Shown piece after piece: positions 34,166 through 44,432 of a DNA stretch of 64,000 nt. Position 1 is the stretch's first letter, and each line of letters opens with the position of its first letter. Source of the DNA: CAZNXJ01 sp964577115 (GTDB lineage: Bacteria; Planctomycetota; Planctomycetia; Pirellulales; Pirellulaceae); NCBI GenBank assembly GCA_964577115.1, contig CAZNXJ010000013.1, forward strand, positions 1 to 64,000, in the 5' to 3' direction. The notes under the pieces were generated by a model. The model did no database searches, was not told the origin of the DNA, and saw only the letters and a list, made by a program, of their open reading frames with translations. A program made the position numbers and the translations under genes.

Positions 34166-35035
34166 ATGAGTACCGAGGTTTCCCCCAATGCCGAGTTGCC
34201 GCGCCGGTCGATGTCGCAAGCCATATCCGAGTGGCTGACCGACTGGGGCGAGATCTTCGTCGACGGCATTTACTCCGTCGGCGATCTGACGCGGTTCATC
34301 CTGACTACGTTCGGCTGGATGTTCGTCCGCATGCCGCGCAAGGCGACGCTTCTGCCCAACTTCTACCAGGTGGGCGTACGGAGCCTGCCCGTTATTGCGC
34401 TGACCGGAACGTTCATCGGCATGGTGCTCGCCGTCCAGAGCTACTACCAGTTCAGCCAGATCGGGCTCGAAACGCGGCTCGGCGCCGTCATCAACATGTC
34501 GCTTGTCCGCGAGCTTGGACCTGTGCTCGCCGCCACCATGCTGGCGGGCCGCGTGGGCAGCGCGATGGCGGCCGAACTGGGCACGATGCGCGTCACCGAA
34601 CAGATCGATGCGCTCTCGTCGATGGGCGCCAACCCAATCTACTATCTCGTTGTGCCGCGCTTCCTCGCCTGCGTCTTTCTGATTCCGGCGCTGACGATCA
34701 TGGCCGACTTCATGGGAGTTGTCGGCGCGTACTTCTACAGCGTCTTCCTGCTAGGCATCGACTTCCACCATTACCGGTACAACTCGGAACAGTTCGTCGG
34801 TGGATTCGATCTGTTTAGTGGTGTGTTCAAGAGCTTGTTCTTCGGCGCGATCATTTCGCTGGTGAGCTGCTATCGCGGTTTCAACTGCACGGCGGGAGCC
34901 GAGGGTGTGGGACGTGCGGCGACGGCGGCCTTTGTCCACTCGTTCGTCCTGATCCTCGTATCGGACCTCGTCCTGAACATCCTGCTCGACGCGCTGTACT
35001 TTTCTATCTGGCCGGAAGGAGCGAAGCTGTTTTGA
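34166..35035 (+). CDS. mlaE: MlaE-type ABC transporter permease
   Basis: 289 residues and about five or six transmembrane helices. MlaE-family features: LPVIALTGTFIGMVLAVQSYYQF, LVRELGPVLAATMLAGRVGSAMAAELGTM and the VTEQIDALSSMGANP loop that contacts the ATPase. In the family this permease moves phospholipids between inner and outer membranes with MCE proteins. It is the first gene of a four-gene operon and its stop overlaps the start of the ATPase gene. Confidence 0.92.
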   Translation: MSTEVSPNAELPRRSMSQAISEWLTDWGEIFVDGIYSVGDLTRFILTTFGWMFVRMPRKATLLPNFYQVGVRSLPVIALTGTFIGMVLAVQSYYQFSQIGLETRLGAVINMSLVRELGPVLAATMLAGRVGSAMAAELGTMRVTEQIDALSSMGANPIYYLVVPRFLACVFLIPALTIMADFMGVVGAYFYSVFLLGIDFHHYRYNSEQFVGGFDLFSGVFKSLFFGAIISLVSCYRGFNCTAGAEGVGRAATAAFVHSFVLILVSDLVLNILLDALYFSIWPEGAKLF

Positions 35036-35910
35036 GTCGCTCGGGAGTCATCACCAAGCCTATGACCGAGGCGCCCCAGCCGCGTAGCACCGCTCCGATG
35101 CTCGAGGTGCAGAATCTTACCGTCCGCTTTGGCCGGCAGATGGTGCTGCGCGATGTGAGCCTGACCGTCCACCGCGGGGAGACCGTGGCGGTGATCGGCG
35201 AGAGCGGTTGCGGCAAGACGGTGTTGCTCAAGTGCCTCATCGGACTCATCAAACCCACCTCGGGCCGTGTCATCTTCGATGGCCGCGATCTGGCCACGCT
35301 GAATGACAAGGAACTGGCCCGCGAACGGATTCGTTTCGGCTTCGTGTTCCAGAATGCGGCACTGTTCGACAGCCTGACGATCGGGCAGAACATCGCTTTC
35401 CCTTTGCGCGAACACACGAACTACAGCGATGCAAAGATCCAGGAACTGGTGCTCGCGGCGCTGGCCGATGTGGGCCTGCCCGACAACGTTGTGAGCCGCA
35501 AACCGGCCGAACTGTCCGGCGGAATGCGCAAGCGTGTCGGGCTGGCGCGCGCCCTGGTGCTGAACCCCGAGCTGATGCTCTATGACGAGCCCACGACGGG
35601 GCTCGACCCCATCATGAGCGACGTGATCAACGAGCTGATCCTGGCGACGCGGCATCGCCTGGGAATCACCAGCGTGCTCGTCACGCACGACATGCACAGT
35701 GCGCGGAAAGTGGCCGACCGTGTGATCATGCTCTATCCGTTGGCACGGCTAGGGCCCGACGAGCCGCAGGTGATTTTTGATGGGCCTCCGAGCCAGTTGG
35801 AACGTGTCCAGGATCGACGCGTGACCCAGTTCGTGCGCGGCGAGGCGGGCGAGCGGTTAACGGAAATGCGCGAACGAAGTGGAGCCTCCCCGTGGATGAA
35901 CGAGTCCTGA
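35032..35910 (+). CDS. mlaF: MlaF-type ABC transporter ATP-binding protein
   Basis: ATPase of the MCE transporter; about 292 residues. Walker A is GESGCGKT, the signature LSGGMRKR, and Walker B LMLYDEPTTGLDP; the LSGGMRKRV form is typical of MlaF. TTG at 35032, overlapping the permease stop and 10 bases after GGAAGGAG, is one start; ATG at 35062 is the alternative and leaves the whole fold intact. Its 3' end overlaps the first MCE gene by 19 bases. Confidence 0.93.
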   Translation: MSRSGVITKPMTEAPQPRSTAPMLEVQNLTVRFGRQMVLRDVSLTVHRGETVAVIGESGCGKTVLLKCLIGLIKPTSGRVIFDGRDLATLNDKELARERIRFGFVFQNAALFDSLTIGQNIAFPLREHTNYSDAKIQELVLAALADVGLPDNVVSRKPAELSGGMRKRVGLARALVLNPELMLYDEPTTGLDPIMSDVINELILATRHRLGITSVLVTHDMHSARKVADRVIMLYPLARLGPDEPQVIFDGPPSQLERVQDRRVTQFVRGEAGERLTEMRERSGASPWMNES

Positions 35911-36320
35911 GTTTTCGGGTCGGGGTGGTCGTCGTTACCGCGGTCATCCTCGGCGTGATTCTGATCCTCCTATTCGGAGCGGCTCCGCAGTTTTTCACTG
36001 AGACCTATACCGTGCGCGTCCGCTTTCCCCGCGCTCCGGGTGTCACCGTGAATACCCCGGTGCTCAAAAGCGGCGTGAAAATCGGACGCGTGACGGATGT
36101 GGAATTGCTGCGAGAAGGTGGAGTGATCCTGACGTTGCGATTGGATCGCGACAAACCGGTGCTCCGCAGCGAGGTGCCACGGATCAGCACCGGTTCGCTG
36201 GTGACCGGCGACGCTGTCGTCGAGTTTGTCATTCCGGCGCCGGCCGAGCGCGATGACCGCTCGGCGCGACGGAAGGAGTCTCAGCGAGAAGACGCGGCGC
36301 AACGGGGTGAGAGAGGGTAG
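35892..36320 (+). CDS. Truncated MCE (MlaD-like) protein, copy 1
   Basis: 142 residues starting with GTG. A membrane anchor (about 10-31) is followed by one MCE domain (about 38-113), then a charged tail of 29 residues and a stop. The first 113 residues match copy 2 at 88 of 113 positions by eye (about 78%), whereas the tail does not match. MCE domains form hexameric lipid-conducting rings in the periplasm. This copy lacks the long helical region and could form mixed rings with copy 2 or be a decaying duplicate. The frame is open and substitutions are mostly conservative, which argues that it is still expressed. Confidence 0.8.
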   Translation: MDERVLSFRVGVVVVTAVILGVILILLFGAAPQFFTETYTVRVRFPRAPGVTVNTPVLKSGVKIGRVTDVELLREGGVILTLRLDRDKPVLRSEVPRISTGSLVTGDAVVEFVIPAPAERDDRSARRKESQREDAAQRGERG

Positions 36321-36324
36321 TCGC

Positions 36325-37437
36325 ATGGATGAGCGCGTCCTCAGTTTTCGAGTCGGCGTGGTGGTCGTGACGTCGGTCATGATCTCCGTGATTTTGATCG
36401 TGCTGTTTGGGGCGGTGCCGCAGGCCTTCACCCCCACGTACACGGTGACGGTCCAGTTTCCCCGTGCGCCCGGAGTTGCGGTGAATACGCCGGTGCGCAA
36501 AAGCGGCGTCAACATCGGCCGCGTCTCGAACGTCAAACTGCTCGACGAAGGAGGCGTGATCATCACGCTGCGGCTCGATCAAAGCCAGCCCGTCCGCTTG
36601 AACGAGTATCCGCGGATCAGCACGGGGTCCCTCGTGACCGGCGACGCCGTCGTCGAGTTCGTTCGGATGCAGGCCGATCCGCGCGACGACTTGCTAAAGG
36701 AAGGGGATTTTTTGCCGAATGGCGTCGTGGCCAATGATCCGTTTGACGTGATTATCAACCTCGAAAACAACATGGCCGAGGCGCTCGACTCGATCGAAGA
36801 GGCGGCCAACCGGGCTTCGGAGATTCTCGAAAACCTGCAATGGATCGGGACCAATCGCGATCAGTTTCAGCGGATCCTCGAGAAAACCGAACTGGCGCTC
36901 GATCAGTTCAGCGGGGCGATGCAGTCGATTAACGACGTGGTGGGAGACGAGCAGCTGCAAACGGAGCTGCGAGCGGCCCTATCGCAGCTGCCCGAAATCA
37001 TCGACCAGACAAAGCTGACGCTCGAAGAGACGCGCCGCAGCATGGCGGGCTTTGAGCAAGTCGCCGATCGCGCCGCACAGAATCTCGAGAACCTCGAACA
37101 GTTCACGCGTCCTTTGGGCGAACGGGGTGAACGGATCATTGCGAGCGTCGAAGGCAGTGCGGAAAACCTCGACGCCCTGTTGGCTCAGCTGGTCCACCTG
37201 AGCCGGTCGATCAACGAGCGGCAAGGGACGCTCGGCCGGCTGGTGTACGATGACGACATCTATTTGCGGATCAATGATACGGTGGAGAGCGTGGAAGAAT
37301 TGACGCGGAAACTCGAACCGATCCTGAACGATGTCCGCGTCTTCACCGACAAGATCGCGCGCGATCCGAGCCAGCTCGGGTTGCGCGGCGCGCTCGAACG
37401 CCGCCCGACGGGGCTGAAGGTCGCCATTCCGCAGTAA
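36325..37437 (+). CDS. mlaD: MCE-domain lipid-transport protein (MlaD-like), copy 2
   Basis: 370 residues: membrane anchor (about 10-31), MCE domain (about 38-113, FPRAPGVAVNTPVRKSGVNIG and PRISTGSLVTGDAVVEF), then a long helical region (about 135-350) likely to form a needle or tunnel wall. ATG at 36325 is only 4 bases after the copy 1 stop. An in-frame extension back to 36226 lies inside copy 1 and is rejected. It is the substrate-binding component working with the upstream permease and ATPase in envelope lipid transport. Confidence 0.9.
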   Translation: MDERVLSFRVGVVVVTSVMISVILIVLFGAVPQAFTPTYTVTVQFPRAPGVAVNTPVRKSGVNIGRVSNVKLLDEGGVIITLRLDQSQPVRLNEYPRISTGSLVTGDAVVEFVRMQADPRDDLLKEGDFLPNGVVANDPFDVIINLENNMAEALDSIEEAANRASEILENLQWIGTNRDQFQRILEKTELALDQFSGAMQSINDVVGDEQLQTELRAALSQLPEIIDQTKLTLEETRRSMAGFEQVADRAAQNLENLEQFTRPLGERGERIIASVEGSAENLDALLAQLVHLSRSINERQGTLGRLVYDDDIYLRINDTVESVEELTRKLEPILNDVRVFTDKIARDPSQLGLRGALERRPTGLKVAIPQ

Positions 37438-37484
37438 GCGTGGGTCACGCCTTACACCGATCGAGCTCGGTGTCGTCCTGCCGT

Positions 37485-38075
37485 CTATTCGGGGAAGGGT
37501 ACCGGTAGCGGTTCCGCCGTGGAGGGCGGGTACTGAAGCGGGTTCACGGGAGGGATGCCCGTGGGAGGCACCGTGGCCGGCGGAGCATGGTCGGTGGCAC
37601 ACGCCGGCAGCGGCGCGGCGTGGCCCTGGGAGGCACTTGTGCGCAGATCCTGGGCCCGCTCGATCAAGCGATCCGTGGCGACCGTCTGCTGCGGGGTCAA
37701 CTGGAAGTCCACCACGCGTTCGTCGCGCAGTTCAAAGGGCCACAGGTTCTCGGTAATGAAATCGAGCGGCGGCAACTGGTACAGCGGCGGAGTGAACGTG
37801 CGACTCGCCTCGACCGTTTCGTAGCCGTCCTTCATCAGCACGAAATTGCGCGTTCCGTAATAGGTGTACGAGGTCGCCACAGGGGTGACGCCGATTTGTT
37901 GGTCGTCGATATACACCATCGCTCCCGGCGGATCGCTCCGGACCGTCAGGCGTCGCCGAACGCAGCCGGTGGGCAGAAGTAGTGCCAGGATCAGCAGGAG
38001 GCTACCGACCACGCGGGCGTACGAGCGGCCAGCGGGTCGGGCGGAAGCCGGAATGCCGGCAGAACATTGCATCAT
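37485..38075 (-). CDS. PEGA-domain lipoprotein
   Basis: 196 residues from the ATG at 38075. A lipoprotein signal ends in the lipobox LPTGC (about residues 30-34). A PEGA domain follows: TVRSDPPGAMVYIDDQQIG and FVLMKDGYETVEASRTF, then an aromatic segment and a Pro-rich C-terminus. It should be lipid-anchored in the envelope; PEGA domains are often surface or cell-wall associated. Converges with the MCE operon. The open frame to 38189 lacks a signal-like start. Confidence 0.8.
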   Translation of the reverse strand: MMQCSAGIPASARPAGRSYARVVGSLLLILALLLPTGCVRRRLTVRSDPPGAMVYIDDQQIGVTPVATSYTYYGTRNFVLMKDGYETVEASRTFTPPLYQLPPLDFITENLWPFELRDERVVDFQLTPQQTVATDRLIERAQDLRTSASQGHAAPLPACATDHAPPATVPPTGIPPVNPLQYPPSTAEPLPVPFPE

Positions 38076-38562
38076 CGTTGATCCATGACCAGGACAAGGA
38101 CGATTGGGGGCGCGAGTTATACTCGGGCAGCGTCCCGCCGACCATGGCAAATCGCGGCGCGTTGACCGGATCGCGGGGGCGACTCCCACCCCTGTTTTTC
38201 CTGCCTTCCCGGCTTCCCGCGGCCTGCACGGGGATGCTCGGTGCCACTGCTAGGCTGGCTCGGTTTCGACGACCGCGGCGAGCTGGCGCCTACAGAACGC
38301 TGGTGGCTCGGATTAGAATCGATTGAGGCGGTGCCGGGACGCATGCGACTTGCTGCCCGCCCCTCGGCGAAGTTCGAGCAACCTCGTCGACGAATTCCTG
38401 GTAATGAAGTACGTGGATCGATTCGGAATTGCCGCGAACGCAATCAGTTCGCCCGTGCGGCGCGAAGCGCCCGTTCTGAGCGCGGGGCTGTGTCAGCCCT
38501 CACCGTAAGCAACCCGCGGCGGGAAACGTCGAACGTTTAGGCAAGCGGGTGAAGGGCATCAC
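38076..38562. other. Divergent region upstream of the lipoprotein and PP2C genes
   Basis: 487 bases. Minus strand TATAAC (38120-38115), with a weak TGGTCG 17 bases away, is a plausible lipoprotein promoter. Plus strand TAGAAT (38314-38319) is a possible -10 for the PP2C gene. A 99-codon plus frame (38241-38540) is present but unconvincing. Confidence 0.4.
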
Positions 38563-39873
38563 ATGGCGGCAAAGCGAGGCATCTGGGAAGGCTGTCTGCA
38601 TTACGCAGTCATCAGCGATGTCGGCATGCGCCGCGACAACAACCAGGATGCCTACGCCACGATCTTCGCCGGCGATTACACGTCGTGGGTCGAGCAGAGC
38701 AAGCCCGTGCTGCTCATGGTGGCCGACGGCATGGGGGCCCACGCGGCGGGCGAACTCGCTAGCAAACTGGCCGTCGATAACATCCCGCATCTCTACCAGA
38801 AGTACTCGCACCTCTCCGCTCCAGAGGCCTTGCAGAAGGCCGTGCAGGACACGAATGCGGAGGTGCATCGGCGAGGGCAGGCGAATGCCGATTTCAACAA
38901 CATGGGCACGACGGTCAGCGTGTTGCTGCTGCTGCCGCAAGGTGCAATCGTTGCGCATATCGGCGACAGTCGCGTCTATCGTTTGCGCGGCGGCCGGCTC
39001 CAGCAACTCACGTTCGATCACAGCCTCGTGTGGGAAATGCGCCGCGCGGGGCAATTGCCGAAGAACGCCGAGTTGGCCAATGCGATTCCCAAAAACGTAA
39101 TTACTCGCTCGCTTGGCCCTTATCCCCAAGTGGAAGCGGATATTGAAGGCCCGCTGCCGCTCGAACCCAACGACGTCTTTCTCCTTTGCACGGATGGTCT
39201 CACGGGGAAGGTCACCGACGAGGAACTAGCGGGCATCCTGCACTATCTCGACCCGCCCCGCGCGGCGAATCTGCTCGTCGATTTGGCGAACCTTCGTGGC
39301 GGTCCGGACAATACGACCGTCGTGGTCTCGAAAGTGGCGAGCGACCGGATGGCGACCGCGACGGTGGCTCCGGAACCGATTGTGGTGGGTGCCGAGGCAC
39401 TGCCGTCGCGGGCCTTACCGGTCGCCTGGATGGCGACTAGTGTCCTCGTACTCGCGTCGCTGCTCGCTCTGATCATGGAACAGCGCTGGGCGTCAGGCGG
39501 GCTGCTGTTGGCCGGGCTCGCGACCGCGGCGAGCTCGTATTGGCGTTCGCGTCTGCGCGTGCGGCGCGGAGTCCCCCTGCATCACGGACGCAAGTTGGGC
39601 CGAGGGCCGTACGTGACGGTGGGCGTGCCGAGCGGGGTGCAATTCGCCAAACAACTGCTGGTGGCCATCCGGCAGATCCGCGATCAAGCTCGGCGAGCGC
39701 GCTGGGAGGGGGATGCCAGCCCCTTGGACGAAGCCTGCCGTGCGGCCGAAGAGTCCATCGCGCGCGGCGATGGGCTGGCTGCCGTTCGCCAATGTGCGCA
39801 GCTGGCTCACGACCTGATGGCGCGCCTGCGCGCCTACCAGGACCGCATCGCCAACGAGACGACGGACTTTTAG
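38563..39873 (+). CDS. PP2C-family Ser/Thr protein phosphatase, membrane-anchored
   Basis: 436 residues: a PP2C domain (about 10-260) with all metal-binding motifs (SDVGMRRDNNQDA, VADGMGAHAAGE, HIGDSRVYRL, CTDGLTGKV, GGPDNTT), then two membrane helices (about 285-325) and a cytosolic C-terminal region. It dephosphorylates Ser/Thr-phosphorylated proteins in the cytosol at the membrane, and would be the counterpart of Hanks-type kinases, which are numerous in planctomycetes but absent here. The FHA protein at the right end would read such phosphorylation, but is 23 kb away. Confidence 0.92.
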   Translation: MAAKRGIWEGCLHYAVISDVGMRRDNNQDAYATIFAGDYTSWVEQSKPVLLMVADGMGAHAAGELASKLAVDNIPHLYQKYSHLSAPEALQKAVQDTNAEVHRRGQANADFNNMGTTVSVLLLLPQGAIVAHIGDSRVYRLRGGRLQQLTFDHSLVWEMRRAGQLPKNAELANAIPKNVITRSLGPYPQVEADIEGPLPLEPNDVFLLCTDGLTGKVTDEELAGILHYLDPPRAANLLVDLANLRGGPDNTTVVVSKVASDRMATATVAPEPIVVGAEALPSRALPVAWMATSVLVLASLLALIMEQRWASGGLLLAGLATAASSYWRSRLRVRRGVPLHHGRKLGRGPYVTVGVPSGVQFAKQLLVAIRQIRDQARRARWEGDASPLDEACRAAEESIARGDGLAAVRQCAQLAHDLMARLRAYQDRIANETTDF

Positions 39874-39930
39874 ACGAGCGTTCGCGGGGCGAGGAGTTGG
39901 CTCGGCACGCAGCACCACCCGGATCGTGCG

Positions 39931-41118
39931 CTAGTTTCGCTTGACCCGGTGGATGAGATACAGGCCGATGAGGCCGAGCACAATGTTGCCGGCCCAGACC
40001 GCGTACGGAGGAAGGGCTCCACATTTGGCGCGGTCGACACCGTACATGAGCAGCGGGTAGTAGATCAGCAGGATCGGGCAGAAGCAGACGAAAAAGCTCG
40101 TCCAAACGTCGGCATTCCGCAGCTTGATCGCCAGCGGGGCGCCGACGATGACGAAGAAGAAGCAGCTGAAGCCCGTCGCCCAGCGCCGCCAGGGCTCGGT
40201 GTACAGCCGGTGCAACCGTTCGTGCCGAGAGTTCAGTTGTCCGATCCGCTGCTCCCATGCCGTCCCGGCCAGGTCGGAGAATTGCCCGAGCAGCATCGTG
40301 AAGGCGGCGTCCGCCGCCAGCGACTGTTCGTATTCATCGTTCGAACGCTGCTGAAAACGGGCTTCGGAGCGCAACTGCCCAAGCGCGATTTCCGATGGCG
40401 ACCGCTGTAGATCACCTTTCCGCGAAGCGATCGAGAGGGGGATCTGGTACTCGAATCGGTCACGCCACACGAGCCGCACGTTACGGCCGTCGCCCACCAT
40501 GTTCGTGAACACGATCGCCAGAGCGCTGGCTTCCGGGTCGTATTTGAGTTCGGCTTCGTCCGCCGTCACCACGACCGGGGCGGAAGCGTCGGGGGGCTGC
40601 CAGGATAGCGTCGGCATGATCAGCCGCCGTCCCTCGACGCCGCGTACGTGGATCGAGAGACCTCGTTGGTTCGAGTAGGAACGCTGCGTGCGCAGCTTGC
40701 CATAGGCGATTTGTTCGATCGACTGCACGATGACCCGGTCGACGCCGACGTCGCCCCACGACACGGCAATGTCGTTCAACCACAGCGCGATGATGCTGAT
40801 AAAGCTGGCCAGCCCGAGCGCCGGCCAGATGACGCGCATCGGAGAAATGCCCAGCGACTTAATCGCGACGATCTCGTTGTTGGCCGACATGCGTCCGAAG
40901 ACCAGGCACGTCGCGAACAGGATCGTGCCGGGCACGGTGAAGCGGAGGGCGAGCGGCAGCGAGTAGGGTAGTAGCTGCAAGACGGCGGTGAATCCGAGCC
41001 CTTCGCGGATCGCTTCGTACGCGACGACGCCGAAAACAAGAAACACCGTCACACCGCTCAGCGCGAGCAGAAACACTTTCAGCAGCTCGGCCAGCACATA
41101 GCGGGTGATACGTTGCAT
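39931..41118 (-). CDS. LptF/LptG-family (YjgP/YjgQ) permease
   Basis: 395 residues with three N-terminal and three C-terminal membrane helices flanking a periplasmic beta-jellyroll domain (about 130-310), the layout of LptF/LptG. These move LPS out of the inner membrane with LptB. Features include MQRITRYVLAELLKVFLLAL and FGRMSANNEIVAIKSLGIS. Only one family member is present, with no LptB or partner adjacent, so a second copy must lie elsewhere if the usual heterodimer forms. Confidence 0.85.
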   Translation of the reverse strand: MQRITRYVLAELLKVFLLALSGVTVFLVFGVVAYEAIREGLGFTAVLQLLPYSLPLALRFTVPGTILFATCLVFGRMSANNEIVAIKSLGISPMRVIWPALGLASFISIIALWLNDIAVSWGDVGVDRVIVQSIEQIAYGKLRTQRSYSNQRGLSIHVRGVEGRRLIMPTLSWQPPDASAPVVVTADEAELKYDPEASALAIVFTNMVGDGRNVRLVWRDRFEYQIPLSIASRKGDLQRSPSEIALGQLRSEARFQQRSNDEYEQSLAADAAFTMLLGQFSDLAGTAWEQRIGQLNSRHERLHRLYTEPWRRWATGFSCFFFVIVGAPLAIKLRNADVWTSFFVCFCPILLIYYPLLMYGVDRAKCGALPPYAVWAGNIVLGLIGLYLIHRVKRN

Positions 41119-42929
41119 CGTAAGCGGCGTTTCCCGGCGGCTGATGGAGCGCTCGACGATGGGCCAAGCGACAGCGACAACGGTATTTCGTGGCGTCGCG
41201 GAGTTGTACCGTATTTAGGCAAATTGGAACAAGACAAGCTTTCCGGCGGTGCGGCGGCCGTGCCGCCGTGGTCGCGCGTCCCCCCTGAACGACCTTGCCC
41301 GTTTTCGCACGAGCCTGTTACACTTCGCCCGTCTTTCTCTGCTTTGCGACAAGGAGGTCGCTATGCTCAGCCGCTGGCCAATTCGTTCGAAAATACAGCT
41401 CGGCATCGCCATCCTGTCGCTGATCGTTATCCTGCTAACGATTGTGGGCTTTCGCGGCGTGTATTCGTACCGCGAATTGGCGCGGACGATCAGCCAGCGG
41501 GCGTCGGAGTTGCCCAAATCGGCCGAACTCATGCAGCGCGTTGAAGCTCTGCGGTTCTCCATCAGCCGCACTTCTTCGGCTCGGCAGTTCCCGCACTACA
41601 TGGACTACGATGTGATCGTGCGCGAGGAGTTCCGGTCGCACCTGGGTTGGGTCGCCGTCGCTCTGCGTGACTACAAGGAGCAGCTTGAAGATCAGGACGA
41701 GCACGAGCTGCACATTGGCGACTTGCGGGACGAACGGCAAACGGTCGCGCGTATCGAGGAGACGCTGGCCCGCATCTATGCGATCGATCGCGACGACGAC
41801 TGGAACCTCCGGCAACACGCGCAGCTCGACCGACTCGAACCGGAGCTCGACAAACTACACGCGCTGACAAGCGAGCTGCCGACGTATCTGCATCGCCGCA
41901 TGCAATCGCTCCAGGCGGACGTGCGGCTCGAGTACCGCACGTGGATCGTGCTGACCTGGCTGAGCAGCCTCTCGGCGATGGCGCTGCTCGCTGTGCTGGT
42001 GATGTATTTCAACCGCTGGATCTTCCGTCCCCTACAGATCCTGATCGAGGGCTCACGGCGCGTTGCGGCGGATCAATTCGAATACCGCATCGAGTTGTCG
42101 ACGCATGACGAGATGGCCGAGCTGGCCGGGGCCATGAACGCCATGACCGACCGCTTCCGCCAGATTCGTGACGACCTGAATTGGCAGGTCAAACAGCGGA
42201 CCAAGGAAGTTGTTCGCAGTGAACAGCTCGCCAGCGTCGGCTTCCTGGCCGCCGGCGTGGCGCATGAGATCAACAACCCGCTGGCTTCGATCGCCTGGTC
42301 GGCGGAAGCCCTCGAATCGCGTCTCGAAGAGATCTTGGCAGGCGACGAGCTTTCCGATAAGGATCGCATGGCCGAAGCCGAAGTGCTGCGAAAGTACTTG
42401 CGGCGCATCCAGGACGAGGCGTTCCGCTGCAAAGGCATCACGGAAGGACTGCTCGATTTCTCGCGCATGGGGAACGTTGAGCGGCAGCCGACGGATTTAC
42501 GCGAACTAATCGTCGGCGTCGTCGAAATGGTGCAGCACTTGGGCAAGTATCGGGAGAAGCGGATCGAGTTTGAGGGCACACAGCCCGTGGCCGCTTCGGT
42601 GAACCCGCAGGAGATGAAGCAGGTCGTGTTGAATCTGGTCACCAATGCGCTCGACAGCGTCGACCTGGGCGGCCGCGTCGTGGTCCGGTTGAGCCAGCGA
42701 GATGGCTGTGCCGAACTGGAAGTCGAGGACGACGGCTGCGGCATGACCGAAGAAGTGAAAGAACACATGTTCGAGCCTTTTTTTACTCGGCGCCGCGACG
42801 GCTCGGGGACGGGGCTAGGACTTTCCATTACGTATCGCATTGTTCAGGACCACGGCGGGACTATCGAGGCCGAGAGCGATGGGCCCGGGTGTGGTTCGAG
42901 ATTCCGCGTCAGTTTGCCCTTGGTGCGCC

Positions 42930-44324
<1,395 letters not shown>

Positions 44325-44352
44325 CGCTCGAACGGCAACGAGCCATGAAAAA

Positions 44353-44390
44353 AGGTCGGAGGACGCTTGTCCTCCGACCTCTTATTTTTT
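44353..44390. terminator. Bidirectional intrinsic terminator
   Basis: Perfect 12-bp stem (44353-44364 with 44369-44380), GCTT loop. A T-rich tract follows on the plus strand (44381-44390), and 6 A at 44348-44353 provide a T tract for the minus strand. It serves the convergent response-regulator and DUF1501 genes. Confidence 0.93.
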
Positions 44391-44432
44391 CTTGTTCCGG
44401 GTTGGTGGCCAGCTGTCAGCTGACCACGACGA

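Noticed and set aside
38241..38540. 99-codon plus-strand frame between the lipoprotein and PP2C genes
   Set aside because: GTG start without ribosome-binding site, no recognisable domain, and the second half is low-complexity Arg-rich; probably chance in GC-rich DNA.
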